Positions 41,792 through 54,757 are shown, numbered from the stretch's first letter. The stretch is DNA of 64,000 nucleotides from Dastarcus helophoroides (GCA_028583605.1 CM053326.1:19363036-19427035), one strand, 5' to 3'. The notes: a model not told the origin generated them from the sequence alone. Numbers and translations are program-made.

Positions 41792-44700
41792 ATGGAACAT
41801 ATTAAAACGCCAAAGGTAAGAAATCTTGAACAAACATCACAGTGACATGTAGCGTAAATAATTTCCGTTCTACTTAAAATATTTAAATAAAGTTATTAAA
41901 ATAGATAATAGTTCGGTAATTTAACGTGGAAAAAGCATTTTCTCATTGATTAAAGAAAGCAACTGAACCCATATCGGCGTTTTTCTTGTCGGAAGACAGA
42001 CATATCTACCAATTTTTTGCGGTAGTGACATACCAATGTTTTCCTCTTTTTTTCAACCAACTTATTTCATAAGAAATGCATGGGTATTACGCCAGTACTA
42101 TAAAAAACTGTGTTACATGGTTGTATTTCCAAAATTAATGCACCAATCCTGACAAACAGCGTCAATGTTTGTCTGGAATAACTGTTGTTCCGCAACAAAA
42201 AGGGATCAATTTGGTTAACACTGTAATGAATGGAAATGAAAATTTGAACCCTTAAAATCACTATTTTCCTCATAATACTTACATATAAGTTTATGATTTT
42301 CCTCTACTGAGTTATGTGGTATCAACTAATAACGACGTTTATTTTGGGAGAGAGCAAACTTCAAGAAGTTTCTCATTGCCCAACCCCCCTTTCTGCCCCA
42401 ATTCCCTTAGTCCTTCCGCATACGTACGGAATCCTTGTTAGGTTTCCGAATCAGGAATTCAAATTTGAGTACTGGAAGGAACGCATTTCTATGAAATGTC
42501 GGGAATTACGGCCAGCGAATGAATTCTGAATCTGAATTCCGTACGTGTGCGTCCGAGTTTACATTGAAAAAAGTGTAGGATACATTTTCGCACCTTTTCT
42601 AGGTTGAAAATGTTCGTATGCTAGACAGATATTCAAAAACTCCCTCACTAGGCACCCTTTATTTGACGGCGACTCATTTAATTTTCGTGGACCCCGACGG
42701 CAAAAAAGAAACATGGGTAGGTCAATCCAAAGCATTTAATGTCGTCACTTTAACGAGACGTTCCAGGTTCTGCACAGTTGGGTGGCGCACATTGAAAAAT
42801 TGCCCCTTACTACTACCGGTTCCCCGCTGTTGATTAGAACTAAGACATTTTTGTCGGTTACTTTCGTCATACAAAAAGAAAGAGACTGTCACGATATTTA
42901 TCTGACGTTGAATCAGTTGTCGCAACCGACAAATATACAGGATTTGTACTGCTTCACGTATAACCCTCCCGAAAATTGGTTGAAGAGTGAAGGATGGAAC
43001 TTTTTCGATTTAAATGTTGAATACCAAAGGATGGGAGTACCAAACGAATTTTGGTGCCTAACTAAATTGAATAAGGACTATGAGGTAATAAAATCGACTT
43101 TTTTTATATTTGAATTGTACATTTGTGTTAATTTTTTTAAAATTTCTATACTACAGCACTGAACTAAACACTGTGACTTACGATTGAGTCTATAGAACGT
43201 TTTGCGCCAGTCCTGCTGGCGAAATACGTATCGCGTAATTATTTGTTTAATTGCCAATGTAGGTAAAGGGGTAAAACCTTCTATGGACATAAATTTCTCT
43301 AAACAATTTTTTAGACAAAAGTCGAATTCCGAAAAAAACAAAACTTTAAGGAGAAAAAGGAGAAATCGCGCGAAAAATCTTAAAACTTCTACGAAAAAAT
43401 TGGAGCAAACTCAAAATTTCAAGAAAAATGTGGAAATGCTGAAAAATAAATCGAAATTACGAGTAAAAACGCAGAATAGAAATTTTCAAAAAAATCTAAT
43501 ACTTTCTAAAGAAATTATCTTTACAACCTTTCTAAAAAAATCTATTGCACTTACCTTTTTACTTGCAATTACCTTCTTTTTCTTTTCTTTTTCTGATCAT
43601 TTTTTAGACAAATTACAAATTCCCTTTTTTAAAAACTATGATGAGAGAATTTTCCAAAATTCGAAATTTGTATAAAGAAGGCGTTCTAGACAAATGCAAA
43701 AATTGCTAAAAAGTGGAGATATTAAGAAAAGTGAGGAATGTTTAAAAATATTAAGATAAAAGGGACAATTTTCAAGAAAACACTTAAGATTTAGAGGGAA
43801 AACTGTAAATTCAAGACAAACCTTCAGTTGCATTGATTGAATACGTATGTATTCAATCAACGCTTAGTGTTAAAAATAAAAATTGGAAACCTAATGTTTT
43901 CCACAAATTATCTTTTTGAGCAAATTAGAAATTTCTTTTTAAGGAAATTCGGAGAGATTTTTCGAAGAAAACTCCAAATGGCAAACAAAACGTAGAGAAG
44001 GCTGAAATTGCAAAAAAAGTTCAGATTTAGTGTCAAATTCTTGAAATAAAAGTTGAAATTTGATGAAAAAATGCGAAATTTATTTTAAAAATGACAGATT
44101 GCGAGAAAGGAACTTTATTTTCTGCTTTTCAGCTCTGTGATACATATCCAAAAGACTTGTACGTACCGGCATCGGCCAGTGATTCCGTTCTGTTGGGTAG
44201 TTCAAAATTTCGTTCCAAAGGTAGACTTCCAGTATTATGTTATTTGCATCCGAATATGGCCAGCATCAGCCGTTGCAGTCAACCCTTATCCGGCTTTAGC
44301 GCCAGATGCGTTGAAGACGAAAAGATGCTGCATAACGTTCTCAAAACGAACCCAAACTCAAACTTCATGTACGTCGTGGATACCAGACCAAAGGTAAGTA
44401 CAAGGAACCAGACGATGGCAGTTGGTGCACATGTTGCTTTTAGATAAATGCTATGGCGAATAGAGCCGCGGGTAAAGGGTATGAAAACGAGGCATTTTAC
44501 GAAAATATTAAGTTCCATTTTCTCGGCGTCGAAAACATTCACGTTATGAGAAGCAGCTTGGCGAAGCTTGTCGAAAGTAACTATATTTTTCATATTGAAT
44601 ATAAAACGCGTCGCAAATAAAACTATCAAACTTCCATTTTAGCTTGTGAGCAAAGATGCCCAACTATGAACAGCTTCCTTGCCGGTTTAGAAGCCAGCGG

Positions 44701-47700
44701 ATGGCTTCGGCACATCAAAGCGATTTTAGACACTTCCTGGTTTATCGCCCAAGCCATAGAAGATGGAATCAGCGTCGTGGTACACTGCTCTGACGGGTGG
44801 GATAGAACCGCGCAAGTTTGCTCCTTAGCACAACTCTTGCTAGATCCATACTATAGAACCTTGGCGGGATATCAGGTACCCACATCGATAATTACAACAC
44901 CTTGATAACGCGAGTATTTTAGACTCTAATTGAGAAAGACTGGTTGGCTTTTGGCCACAAATTTTTGGAGCGTTGCGGCCACATTCAAATGGACGTGAAG
45001 GAAATTTCTCCGGTATTCACGCAACTTTTGGACGCCACCTGGCAGCTGATGCAGCAGTTTCCGTGTTCGTTTGAGTTCAATGAGCAGTTTCTGCTAACTT
45101 TGCACGATCATGTCCATTCCTGCCAGTTTGGCACCTTCGTAGGGAATTGTGAAAAAGAACGCTCAGATTTGCGTTTGTCTGAAACTACTTACTCTCTGTG
45201 GGGCTACATAAATCACCATAGAAACGAGCTGCTGAATCCGCTGTATTTAGTCGATGAATCTCCTGGACTTTTAGTACCTAATCTGTTTCCTCAGAATATC
45301 AGGTAAAATCGCTATCGGTTTCAATAAGCGATGGATTCATCTGTCACTTCTTTCAAAGCTCTAGGCAGTTTTTCAAAATAAGAGAATTTCAAACCCTCAG
45401 GAGTGGTAATCTTTGTTAAGAGAAAAAAGTAACCAAGAATCTAAAGCTTTTAAACGGATATGTTGATTTTTTCAAAGCTCCAAAACTATAATTACCCTTA
45501 TGTACTATTAAGGAGAATCGATCTGGAATTTTTAAAGAATAAAACAGAACGAGCCAGTTTCTTCTTTTAAAATTTCTGGTTGGTCTTCCCTCACAGAAAA
45601 GAAAGGATAATTGGGGATTTGAAGGATCCTCAGATTTTTTACCATCAATTTGGAGCTTTGGAAGAAGCAAGTTTAGTTTCTTCATAATATGTTTCTTATA
45701 AAACTACTAGCCGATACCCGCCCCTTCGTCCGCGTGAAAAAAGAGCAAGAATTGTTGGGTGACCTTATTGAAAATTCCGACTTCTTCTTTCAGAATGTCG
45801 ATATTTTCTCATTGGACTCCCAACATTTCAACTTTTTTCGAAATTTTGACTTAATTTGGAAAATTTCAACTTTTTTCGAAGTTTTTAGTTTTTTTGAAAA
45901 TTCCAGCTTTAAAATAATGATTTTTGGGTATATTTTCATTATTTTTTTTTGGAAACTTTATTATAATTTATGTTTTAGTCACAAAAGTTCTTTTTTGAAA
46001 ATTTGCTTTTCAATAGTTTAAATTTTTAATGTTTTGACTTAATTTCAGATTTTTTTTGTAAAATTTCGACTTTACCACATTTTTGAAAATTTTGGCTTTT
46101 TTTCAAAATGCCCATCTTGTTATTGAATAGTTTTTTACCGTTTTTTAAAATTTTGACTCGAAATTTCAACTTTTGCAAACCTTGACTGTTTTTAAGTTCG
46201 ATTTTTATAAAATATTTCCATTCTAAATTCGATTTTTTTTCAAAGTTCAGCTTATCCTCGTTTTGACTTTCTGAAAGTTACGATTTTTTTTTTAAATGCG
46301 ACCTCGATTTTTATTGAAAATCTCGACTTTTTAAACATTTCGACTATATTTTGAAAATTTCGAATTTCCAATTTTCCATTTTTTTAACTTACACTTTTTC
46401 CAAATTTTAACTTGATTTGTAAATTTCAACTCTTTCACAATTACGACTCACTTTAATACTTTGATTTTTTTCCAATTTTTGGAAAATTTCAATTTTTTAA
46501 AATGTTGACGTTTTAAAAAAAAATTGTTTTTTTAAGTCTGATTCTGTTGAAATATTGCTTTATTGAAAACCGCTTATTTTAATTTCCAATTTTGTTTACA
46601 TTTTTTATTATTTTTCGAAGTTTTGACATTATTTGAAAATATCGACTTTTTTTTAAAGGTTTCGACTTTTATATAGCAGATGGGTTTTTTACATAAAAGA
46701 TTGAGTTTTTTTGAAAAATTTCATTTTTTTAAAAAATTCATTTTTTCTCACAATTCCAATTTTTTAAATTTTCGAACTGTTTTATAGAATGTTAACTTTT
46801 TTTGAAAATGTTAATCTTCTGTCATTAAATTTCGGCATTTTTTAAGATATAATTTTTTTCCAGAATGTAAACTTTTTTCAAAATTTTAATTTTTTATGAA
46901 AATTTCGACTATTTTTCAAGAATTTTTACTTTTTTTCGAAATTTCGACTTTTATGTGGTGAATGGTATTTTTATTTGAAAAATTGAAAAATTTAACTTTT
47001 TTTGAAAATTTCCACTTTAAAAATTGAATTTTTTTCAAAATTTCGATTTTTTCCAACTTTTTTCAGAATTTTTTCTTTTCTGAAAATCTTTATCATTTGT
47101 CATCAAATGTCGGCGTTTTTCTTAAGACATAACTTTTGCAAAAATTTAAACTTTCATTTTTATCGAAAATTTCGATTTTTTCTCGAATTTCCGATTGTTA
47201 TGTAGTAAACTGGATTTTTATTTGAAAAATTTAAAAATTCAATTGTTTTTAAAAATTTTCACTATTCTGAAAAATTGGATTTTTCTCAAAATTTCGATTT
47301 TTAAAATACATGAACCGCCGTCGTTGCCAAACTTTACAATTATTTACATAGAAAATGTGTCGTGCTATATGCGCGGGAGTACAGACAGACAAACATACTT
47401 TCGCATTTATATCTTAGTAAGGATGTTGATAATGAACAATCTAAAAGTCCTTTCAGTGATCTGAAGCTCCAAAGTTTAGCTTTGGAGGCACTGCAAATTC
47501 TTTGGTATCGGCCTAGTATTTTGGAAGGAGAAACAGACGATTAACAAACGCAATCAAATACCATTGTGCTTTCCAATTGTAGGTTTTGGAGGGGGATGTA
47601 TTGCAAACACGAGACGGGTGTTCACCCCCGCGAAGCGCAATCCGACATACTGCTAGCCACGGCAGAACACACCAGTTCCCTAGATGACCACATCAAATAT

Positions 47701-48576
47701 CTGACTCAAGTACCTAAAATAATGTCTGCTACGTCGAGGCACTAATCAAGTTAATTTTGCAGAGATTGACATCTGTGAAAAACCTCATCAGAAGTTCAGT
47801 AGGGAGGCAATCGAAAAAGAGCAGAAAACCACATGACTCCAGTAAGAGAATCGACAGATACATTTATGAGAATAAACCCAACAACGTTTTGGAACCGAGC
47901 GAGAATAATCATCCTCTAATGGAGACGATTAATGCCAGCTCGAGTCCGTCGAATTTGCAAGAAGTGACTAAGGGTATTGAATCTGTCGCTCTGGACTGGA
48001 AGGTTCTCAGGACTTCTGAAGAGTGCAGTTGTTCTGTACCCTTTGACAACTTGAGTAAAAAGGTAAAAAAAAATCCCCTTAATTCAATTGACGTTAAGTA
48101 AGGTTATCCACATCAAATTTTTCAAAAACTATTTAATTTTTTTAATTAAGTGAAAACTGTTACAAATTTCGTAAATAACTTTTTCTGTATCCAGTTGTTA
48201 AAAAAATATTTAAATTCTTCAATTACTTTTTTCTTTCTTTTGATTTACAGAATCATGTATTAACAAAGAGAAATTAATTGAATAAATGAAAACAAAAACC
48301 ATAAATTTGAATTTAGGAAAAAAGATTGTGCCAAACCAAATAAAATCTCCACTGGAAACTAAGAAATTTCCAACAAAAAAAAATTGAAAAAATAATTAGT
48401 ACACATGTCACAACTCTTCATTTTCTTTGCAGTATAATTGTGTGAGATGTGGGGAAGTATTTTGCGTCAGGTGCATCACAAAGCACGAGATTCCAGGACG
48501 TAGTTCAACGGGCCCGAAGCCTGTTTGTAAACCTTGTTTTGATAGGCTAGTCGGTTCAGATTCACCAAAAATATAA
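41792..48576 (+). CDS. Myotubularin-related phosphatase, MTMR6/7/8 group, with FYVE-like finger
   Basis: Predicted to remove the 3-phosphate from PI(3)P and PI(3,5)P2 on endosomal membranes. Ten coding exons join in frame: 41792-41815, 42603-42716, 42767-43084, 44133-44393, 44444-44576, 44643-44875, 44923-45302, 47583-47709, 47763-48062, 48433-48576, giving 677 aa. The start MEHIKTPK matches the MTMR6 N-terminus. PH-GRAM domain about 1-105 ([20 protein letters not shown]). Phosphatase domain about 130-470 with [10 protein letters not shown]: the catalytic Cys is C332 and the Arg is R338, so it is an active-type enzyme. [17 protein letters not shown] follows. The C-terminus has an eight-cysteine FYVE-like cluster (C618, C620, C633, C636, C641, C644, C662, C665) without the RRHHCR motif. 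Intron 7 contains an inserted repeat. It is tail to tail with MRE11, 355 bp away. Confidence 0.95.
43085..44132. other. MTMR intron 3 with A-rich low-complexity tract and a palindrome
   Basis: Contains a 157-codon K/N/F-rich frame at 43202-43675 that is compositional, and the palindrome ttgattgaatac/gtattcaatcaa at 43833-43860, which recurs near 52810-52847. Confidence 0.6.
45700..47432 (+). mobile_element. Repeat inserted in MTMR intron 7, with conserved ends and a T-rich interior
   Basis: The left end actagccgatacccgcccct (45707) followed by tcgtccgcgtgaaa resembles a very common 5' motif of insect SINE/LINE-like repeats. The right end, gtacagacagacaaacatac (47379) followed by tttcgcatttatat and aguaagg-like 'agtaagga' (47418), resembles the 3' end of the same class. 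The 1.5 kb between is T-rich quasi-periodic sequence ('ttttcgactttttt', 'gaaaattt') with no coding potential. The link between ends and interior is inferred from position. No target duplication could be assigned. Confidence 0.5.
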
Positions 48577-48930
48577 TGTAAAAGCACTGTAAGGAAGAAG
48601 ATTCATTGTTTTTTTAATTTTATTTGTTGTAAAATAGATGCACAACTTTGTTGTAAGTATTCAGATTATATTTTTATGTATATGTTGTGATGAAAACACT
48701 GAAAAAATATTTCAAATTAAATGAAGTTTTTTTTATATTCCTGTCATTATGCAGAGTTTAAAACTAACGCATTTTTTTCATCAGTACAAAATGAAAGAAA
48801 GGAACAAAATTTCGTTATGTACAAATAATAAAATGTTCATCAAATAAAACTTCAAAAATTATAGAACAAATTGTATTAACTAACTATAATGTATGAAAGT
48901 ATTTTGAAAGGAAAGCTAAAACTATTATGT

Positions 48931-51900
48931 TTATAATGCCTGTGCTTTAGCTTTCCCTCTGCCTTTCCCTCTCGCTCTAGTGCTACCTCTTCCACCTCTA
49001 CTACCCCTTCCCCTCTTCAAAGGAGAACTACTTTGCCTAGTGGAGGCCACAGATGCGATCTCTGAATCACTATCAGAACTATCATGGATCATTAAGATAT
49101 CTTTCTCATTAACAGCACCATTGGCATTTTGAGTTGGTTTGTCGAAGACTTGAACATACTAAAAAATTACATGTTTACTCTGAAAACAACTCTTGTCAGT
49201 TAGAGATACCTCTTCTACGTTTTCATGATTGTTCCTTGCGTCTCTAATGTCTTCAATAATTTTGTCTACTTGTTCGATATCTGGCGCTAACTCTTTAACT
49301 TTCTCCAAAGTTTTTTTCGATTGATGCCTGTAAAACGTAAACTTAAGCAATGCAGTACATTAAGGCATAAGAACTTTACTCTATGATATTTTGTGGAGCT
49401 TCGTAATTATTTGATTGGACGAATCTAGATACGGCTTCATTTAAACCTTGAAGAGATAATACCTTCAGTTTTGGGGTATTTTCATCCTCGAAACATCTTG
49501 TAATTATGTCTTCCACATCATTAGCCCAATCAGAAACCTAAAAAAGTAAACATCAACGAAGTAGTTTCTTTCAAAATAGGGCGAAGTACATTATCCATTT
49601 CTTCCGGATTTGTATCAGCGTATTTTTTTCTTGTAGCGGTGACGTTTTTAACATGTTGAAACAATACTATGTCTTCAGCATTGGCAACTTTGCCCACATA
49701 ACTGTGACCGAATCTTATAGTGTTAAACATCTGTTTCTCGTCGTGGTAGCGAACTCTCAGTCTTAGTAAAGGCGCCATATTGGGTAGACGACCTAAAAGA
49801 GATGCTCAGCAGTTGCTTCGATGATTTTAGCAAAGACAACTGACCAAAAATCAGCACATGACAAAAACAGACATAAAAAAGAGACGAAAATAAAATGGCA
49901 AAAATCAAAGAGTTTATATATGTCATGTTTGCTTTTATCTATTGGGAATAGATACTTCGGGAGCCATGCTACCCTCATGGATTTTTAATATAAATTTAGA
50001 GTTTTTTCTTCAATAAAATAGGTTCATTTAAATAAACCAACTTCATTGTCAACGAGACATTAAAAAAATAGGATTTTTTTTCTCCAAATTTCGACTTTTT
50101 TGTGAAACATTTCGGTCTAAAAATTATAGTGTTTTCTCAAAGTTTCAACTTTCAAATCGAAATATCAAGTCAAGCTTCAAATTCACTTAATAAATTCAGA
50201 GTTTTTCCAGAATTTGAAATTTTGTCTCAAAATTGTAATGGTTTGAATTAAAACCTGAAAAAAATCACATTCACTTTTCCAATAAAATTGTTCCATTCAC
50301 ATAGGACACCTACTGATCAATTGAGAACAATTTAAAGTGCGTTTAGTCAATTATCAATTTATATTCTGAAACACTCACCTAATGTCTTAGCAACATCTAA
50401 CATTTCTCCCACTTTCTCTGTTACTTGACTCTGGGCCAATTCAGATAAATCCTTTATCTTGGAGCTCGTCAATTTCTTCGGATCGTCTAAAGCCATTTCG
50501 TCAAAAACAAAAGGTCGCACCGATCTCAAAGGAATCTCGTCCAGTATGAACTTGTCGCCAAAAATTTTCAAAAGTCCCACCTTCTTGGGAATGGCTTCTC
50601 CCTCTGAAAGGGAAGTTGCCACGCTGCTACCTATGTAAGCAACAAGCCACGTAAGATGCCAACTAAGAAAGCAGTTTTGTTGAACACAATATGTAGTCAT
50701 TACATACCAGGTTGGCTGATGTAAACATCATTTGCTTGTTGCTCGGGCGTTATCCGACAGTCGTGCTCGTGTCCCCAAATGACAAGATCTAAAAAATCAG
50801 GAATAGCATCAGGCGGTATATAATTCTTGGGTCCCCTTTTCTGCCGATTCTGATGCCAAACCAAGAGGTTGAACAATTTGCCTTCCTCCGCGTTTTCCGT
50901 CACCCAAGATACCTTTGAATAATCCAGGATTAAATAACCAACAATGTCCAACTTGAAGATTATTATCTACTTAATAAAATTCTTAATAGTGACTGTGATG
51001 CAACACACAGCCTTAACCGGTGTCTGCAGAAGCACAAAATTTGGCACAAAAGCTCCTTATATGAATATAAATTGTTAATTAATATCTCGAATTAAAGCCA
51101 AATTCTAGGAGTATTCACCAATACTCCAAATTTTCATTTCTTTAAGTACAAGCAACCAAACAAGTCAAATAAACTAGTACTTTCAAGGATTACAAATAAT
51201 GCGTTCAACTGTACCTGTTTCTCGAGGAATAATCTCCCAAGCCTCTCATCTCTGATATGTGACAAGCCATACAAGGCTAAAAGACTCTCTCCTTTCCTGA
51301 TTAAAAGTGGATTAATTTTGATTTTTTGCAAATCGGTGCATTTTCCGAAATAATTGACAAAACCAGTTATGGCCACAAGATCCATTGCTGATATTTGTTT
51401 TTGTCCTGTGGGGTCATCATGATTGCCATGAATTGAAAATACTGGCAGAGAAATATTTAAATTGGGATCCTCGTAATTAACAGTTTTGTTAGCTGCATGC
51501 TGGAAATTCACTTCTTGGTCAGAGAGAAACTCGATCTGAACTGGTTTCTCCCCTAAACAATACCTAATAAAAGCAGCGACATATTAGATGATGAGCATTC
51601 TTTGACTTTTTCTAAAACCTCTAACATCAGCTTAAAATAATTAACACTATGTTAATGAGTCAAAAAAACAATAGTATCCGTGTCAAAGAAAAAACCAATA
51701 AAATATTTTTGAATATTGTTTTTATTGATTAGTTTGAAGTGAATGCATCATGCTATAGAATGCAACTTTCCACCACTGCTCTTGTGTTTTTAACTCAATA
51801 TAAACCCAAAATAACGAGATCTAGAAAGCCTAATATTACAACACAATACGCACTTTCTGAGCAATTCTGTACATTTAAATATACAATATGGACTAGGTTG

Positions 51901-52239
51901 CGCTTCGTGAAACAAATCCCCTCCTAGTAGAAGAAAATCAACTTCTTGCTTAACAGCGAGTTGTAGAATTTCCTCAAAGCTATTAAATGTATCTTGACCT
52001 ACAACAGTACACATTTATTAGGATCTAAAAAACCTAAAATTCTGATTCTGAAGAATCAAATTTCTAAATCAAGACGCTAAAGAATTAAAATTCAGAAGAA
52101 AGATTCTAAAGACTCAAAATGTTTACTCACCTCTAATTGCATCTTTTTCTTTATAACCCAAATGTATATCGGTGGCGACTAGTATTTTAAAAGTATCCTG
52201 TTCTGGTGCGTTTCGGAACGAATTTGCTTGAGATGCCAT
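48931..52239 (-). CDS. MRE11: MRE11 double-strand-break repair nuclease
   Basis: Nuclease subunit of the MRE11-RAD50-NBS complex, which processes and tethers DNA double-strand breaks and acts at telomeres. Nine coding exons, in transcription order: 52239-52131, 51998-51854, 51563-51215, 50912-50708, 50630-50379, 49792-49590, 49537-49380, 49327-49210, 49158-48931. All join in frame on GT-AG introns to give 588 aa. Metal-binding phosphodiesterase motifs are present: ATDIHLG (D24, H26), LGGDLFHE (D64), HGNHDDP (N132, H133) and IWGHEHDC (H249, H251). The capping domain follows ([20 protein letters not shown]). The C-terminus holds an acidic Ser/Asp stretch ([10 protein letters not shown]) and a GAR-like tail ([16 protein letters not shown]), a known DNA-binding and methylation region in this family. 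The intron after exon 6 is only 52 nt. It shares an upstream region of about 900 bp with the divergent ZFAND2-type gene. Confidence 0.95.
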
Positions 52240-53138
52240 AATTTTCCTAATTATAAAAAAGAAAATCGAAAATAATCCAAATCATTTATAGGTTACAGCG
52301 CGAAAATTGTACATTTGAAATTGCAGAGGCTATGTGAAATTCGTTTTAGACTGGTGGCAACCTTGCAAAGATTACGACATCCAAAAATTCCAGAGGTGTG
52401 AGATGCTTTGTTTTAGTGATAGTAACATCTAACATCTATAGATGACACTGCAATCGGTTAAATAACATGGAGTAGCTACATATGAAAGATTTTTAAATCA
52501 GCTTATCACATACTGGGTCTGCTAGTACAATGATATCATGAATTATTATATATCGGCCTATTAAAAATCATTCATGTAATGTAGAAATTTCGTCCTAATT
52601 CAGAAATTTTGAGAAAACGGCGAAATGTCGAATTTAATCTCAAAATGTTTAAGGTTTAATTCTAAATTGATGTGAGTTTTGCGCATTTGTCACTTGTAAC
52701 TTTTAAATTTAATTTTAAAATTTTATTGATAGATACATCATGAAATATATTTAATGTACTACTGTCGATGCTGCTAGAGTCAAAACCACATCAAAAGTAT
52801 ACATTAGCTCGTTGATTGAATATAGTAGTAGTATGTATTCAATCAACGATTAGCTCGTTTGATTAACATAGTATTTAAACTAGACAATGTCGCGATGAAA
52901 TAAAAGAAAGAGAAATTTCTATGACCGAATAGTGACTGACAAGCTAGTTTGACATTTTGTTGTTGACGTTAGTAAATTTGTAGGTTAGGAGAAAGTGATT
53001 TATCATGTTCGATTATAAAATGTAATCGTGAATATAAATTCTTCATAGTATAAATACTTCTCCAGTCAGTGCAATGAGCTGATACAATAATTTTGGCAAT
53101 TTCGCATAAATTCTTGAACGGAAAATTGTCTATTAAAA
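52240..53138. promoter_or_regulatory. Shared upstream region between MRE11 (-) and the ZFAND2-type gene (+)
   Basis: 900 bp between divergent start codons, without TATA boxes at suitable distances. It contains the palindrome cgttgattgaata/tgtattcaatcaacg at 52810-52847. A bidirectional promoter is inferred from the arrangement only. Confidence 0.4.
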
Positions 53139-54122
53139 ATGGAATTACCAAATTTGGGACAACACTGTTCTGAGAAAAGTTGCAACAGATTGGGTGAGTT
53201 TTTTTTAAATAATAAAGCACAGCAGCTTACTGCAAATTTGCCACCAATTTTCACTAATAAATTATTTGTAGATTTTTTGCCTCTCAAATGTGATGCTTGC
53301 CATCAAATATTTTGGTAAGTAACATGCCAGTTATGTATTACATTTACGGTAAAGTTTGCATACCTGTAACTAAACTAATATAAAATTAAGTTATTAAAAT
53401 ATTTATTATTTGTTTCAGTGATAAGCATTATCAATATTCAAATCACAATTGCAATAATGCCTACTTAAAAGACAACCAAGTGCCTGTGTGCCCTCTTTGT
53501 AACATTCCAATACCTTTAAAATTTGGGGAGCAAGCAGACGCGCTGGTTAGCGCACATATTGGTGAGTTATTGGGCGCTTAGCATCAATTTTAATTAACTT
53601 TCACCCCACTTGCAGATAATGAATGTCAGTCTGATCCTGCTAAAGATAGACGGAAAGTATTCACCAATAAATGTTCTTTCAAGGGGTGTAAAGTAAAGGA
53701 GGTAATACCGGTGATTTGCAACGAATGCAACAAGAATTTTTGCTTGAAACATCGACACACTACAGATCATAATTGTCCTGGAGTGAAAAGAAGGTAAATT
53801 CAAAGTTGTACATTTAATTTACCAAAACATTTATGCGCCCAAATTAATACATTTACAGTTTCAAGGAGATAATCTGTACCAATTATTTTCAGTAGTGCAA
53901 ATCAACCAAGGACAATAAATGATGGTTACAGGAATGATTTACAAGGCAACATTGTAAGGACTCAAATTTTACTCAGTTTGTCAGTCACATTATTAACTGT
54001 TTTTTTCATAGAGTGAAGACGAAGCTTTGGCTAAAGCATTAGCTTTATCAGAGCAAGAAGCACTTGATTCCACAAGACGACAAACCACTAGAAATGATAG
54101 AGAAAGATGTGATATAACTTAG
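53139..54122 (+). CDS. AN1-type zinc finger protein, ZFAND2 (AIRAP) family
   Basis: Arsenite-inducible/ERAD-linked adaptor family that binds the proteasome, p97 and ubiquitinated clients. Six coding exons, 53139-53193, 53272-53314, 53419-53561, 53616-53793, 53893-53953 and 54012-54122, join in frame to give 196 aa. The N-terminus MELPNLGQHCSEKSCNRLDF is the ZFAND2 signature. The first AN1 finger starts at C10/C15 (DFLPLKCDACHQIFCDKH), the linker has VPVCPLCNIPIP, and the second AN1 finger is KCSFKGC...CNECNKNFCLKHRH. A ubiquitin-interacting motif, SEDEALAKALALSEQEA, follows. It ends RCDIT, lacking the C-terminal CAAX box that human ZFAND2B uses for membrane anchoring; it is therefore more like ZFAND2A in that respect, yet has a UIM like 2B. 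Tail to tail with EDEM2. Confidence 0.93.
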
Positions 54123-54757
54123 GTAAAATTGTTAATATACACTCTTGTATTTTTAAATTTTCAATATTGTCATATGTTTATTAAATGAGTTTTTGTACTA
54201 ACTGCTGTATTTTTTTGCATCATTTGTGGAAATTTATAATTTAAAATAAAAATTTTGACCTGTATCCTAAAATATAATTTTAAAATGGACAACTTAAAAA
54301 AACGTTGATTTCTTGTTATAATTACGGCTTTAAAATTGAAGTTTGAGCTTTTTCCATTTAGTCCTTTTTCTGATCTTTTTAAAAATAAACTTTACAAAAA
54401 AAAAGCAGATTTAACTACCAAAAAAAATTTTGCCTAATTTGAGAAATGTCAACTTTTTCTCCAAATTTTAAGGTTTTCACATTAATTGCTAAAATGTTTT
54501 CACCCAACAATTGTTTTTGAAATTTAAACATTTTTTTTTCATATTCTCCCGAGACAACAAAACTCATATTTTAAAACAAATTTTTTTCTTAAAATTACTA
54601 CTCAAAAAGGAAAACTTGATATTCTTAACCACAATTTTTTAAAAAATAATTATCTGAAATAACTAGAATTCAATGAAAAATATTGATATTTTTTATCCCA
54701 AGAATACGAATAAGGAGTGTTCAAGAAAATAGAAACATTACGCCTTAAGTTAAAAGT
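54123..54757. other. Convergent 3' region between the ZFAND2-type gene and EDEM2
   Basis: AT-rich sequence with low-complexity tracts. It must contain both polyadenylation regions. No further gene is visible. Confidence 0.5.

Noticed and set aside
43202..43675. 157-codon ORF in MTMR intron 3
   Set aside because: It has no ATG start, is dominated by K, N, F and L, and lies in A-rich low-complexity DNA. The MTMR exons on both sides join in frame without it.
45426..45690. 89-codon minus ORF in MTMR intron 7
   Set aside because: No family similarity, antisense to an intron and of compositional type. It may be part of an unknown repeat.
49538..49589. Reading through from MRE11 exon 6 into exon 7 without an intron
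   Set aside because: The read-through frame meets a TGA after a few codons. Splicing at GTACTT (49589) and TTTTTTAG (49538) restores the conserved frame.
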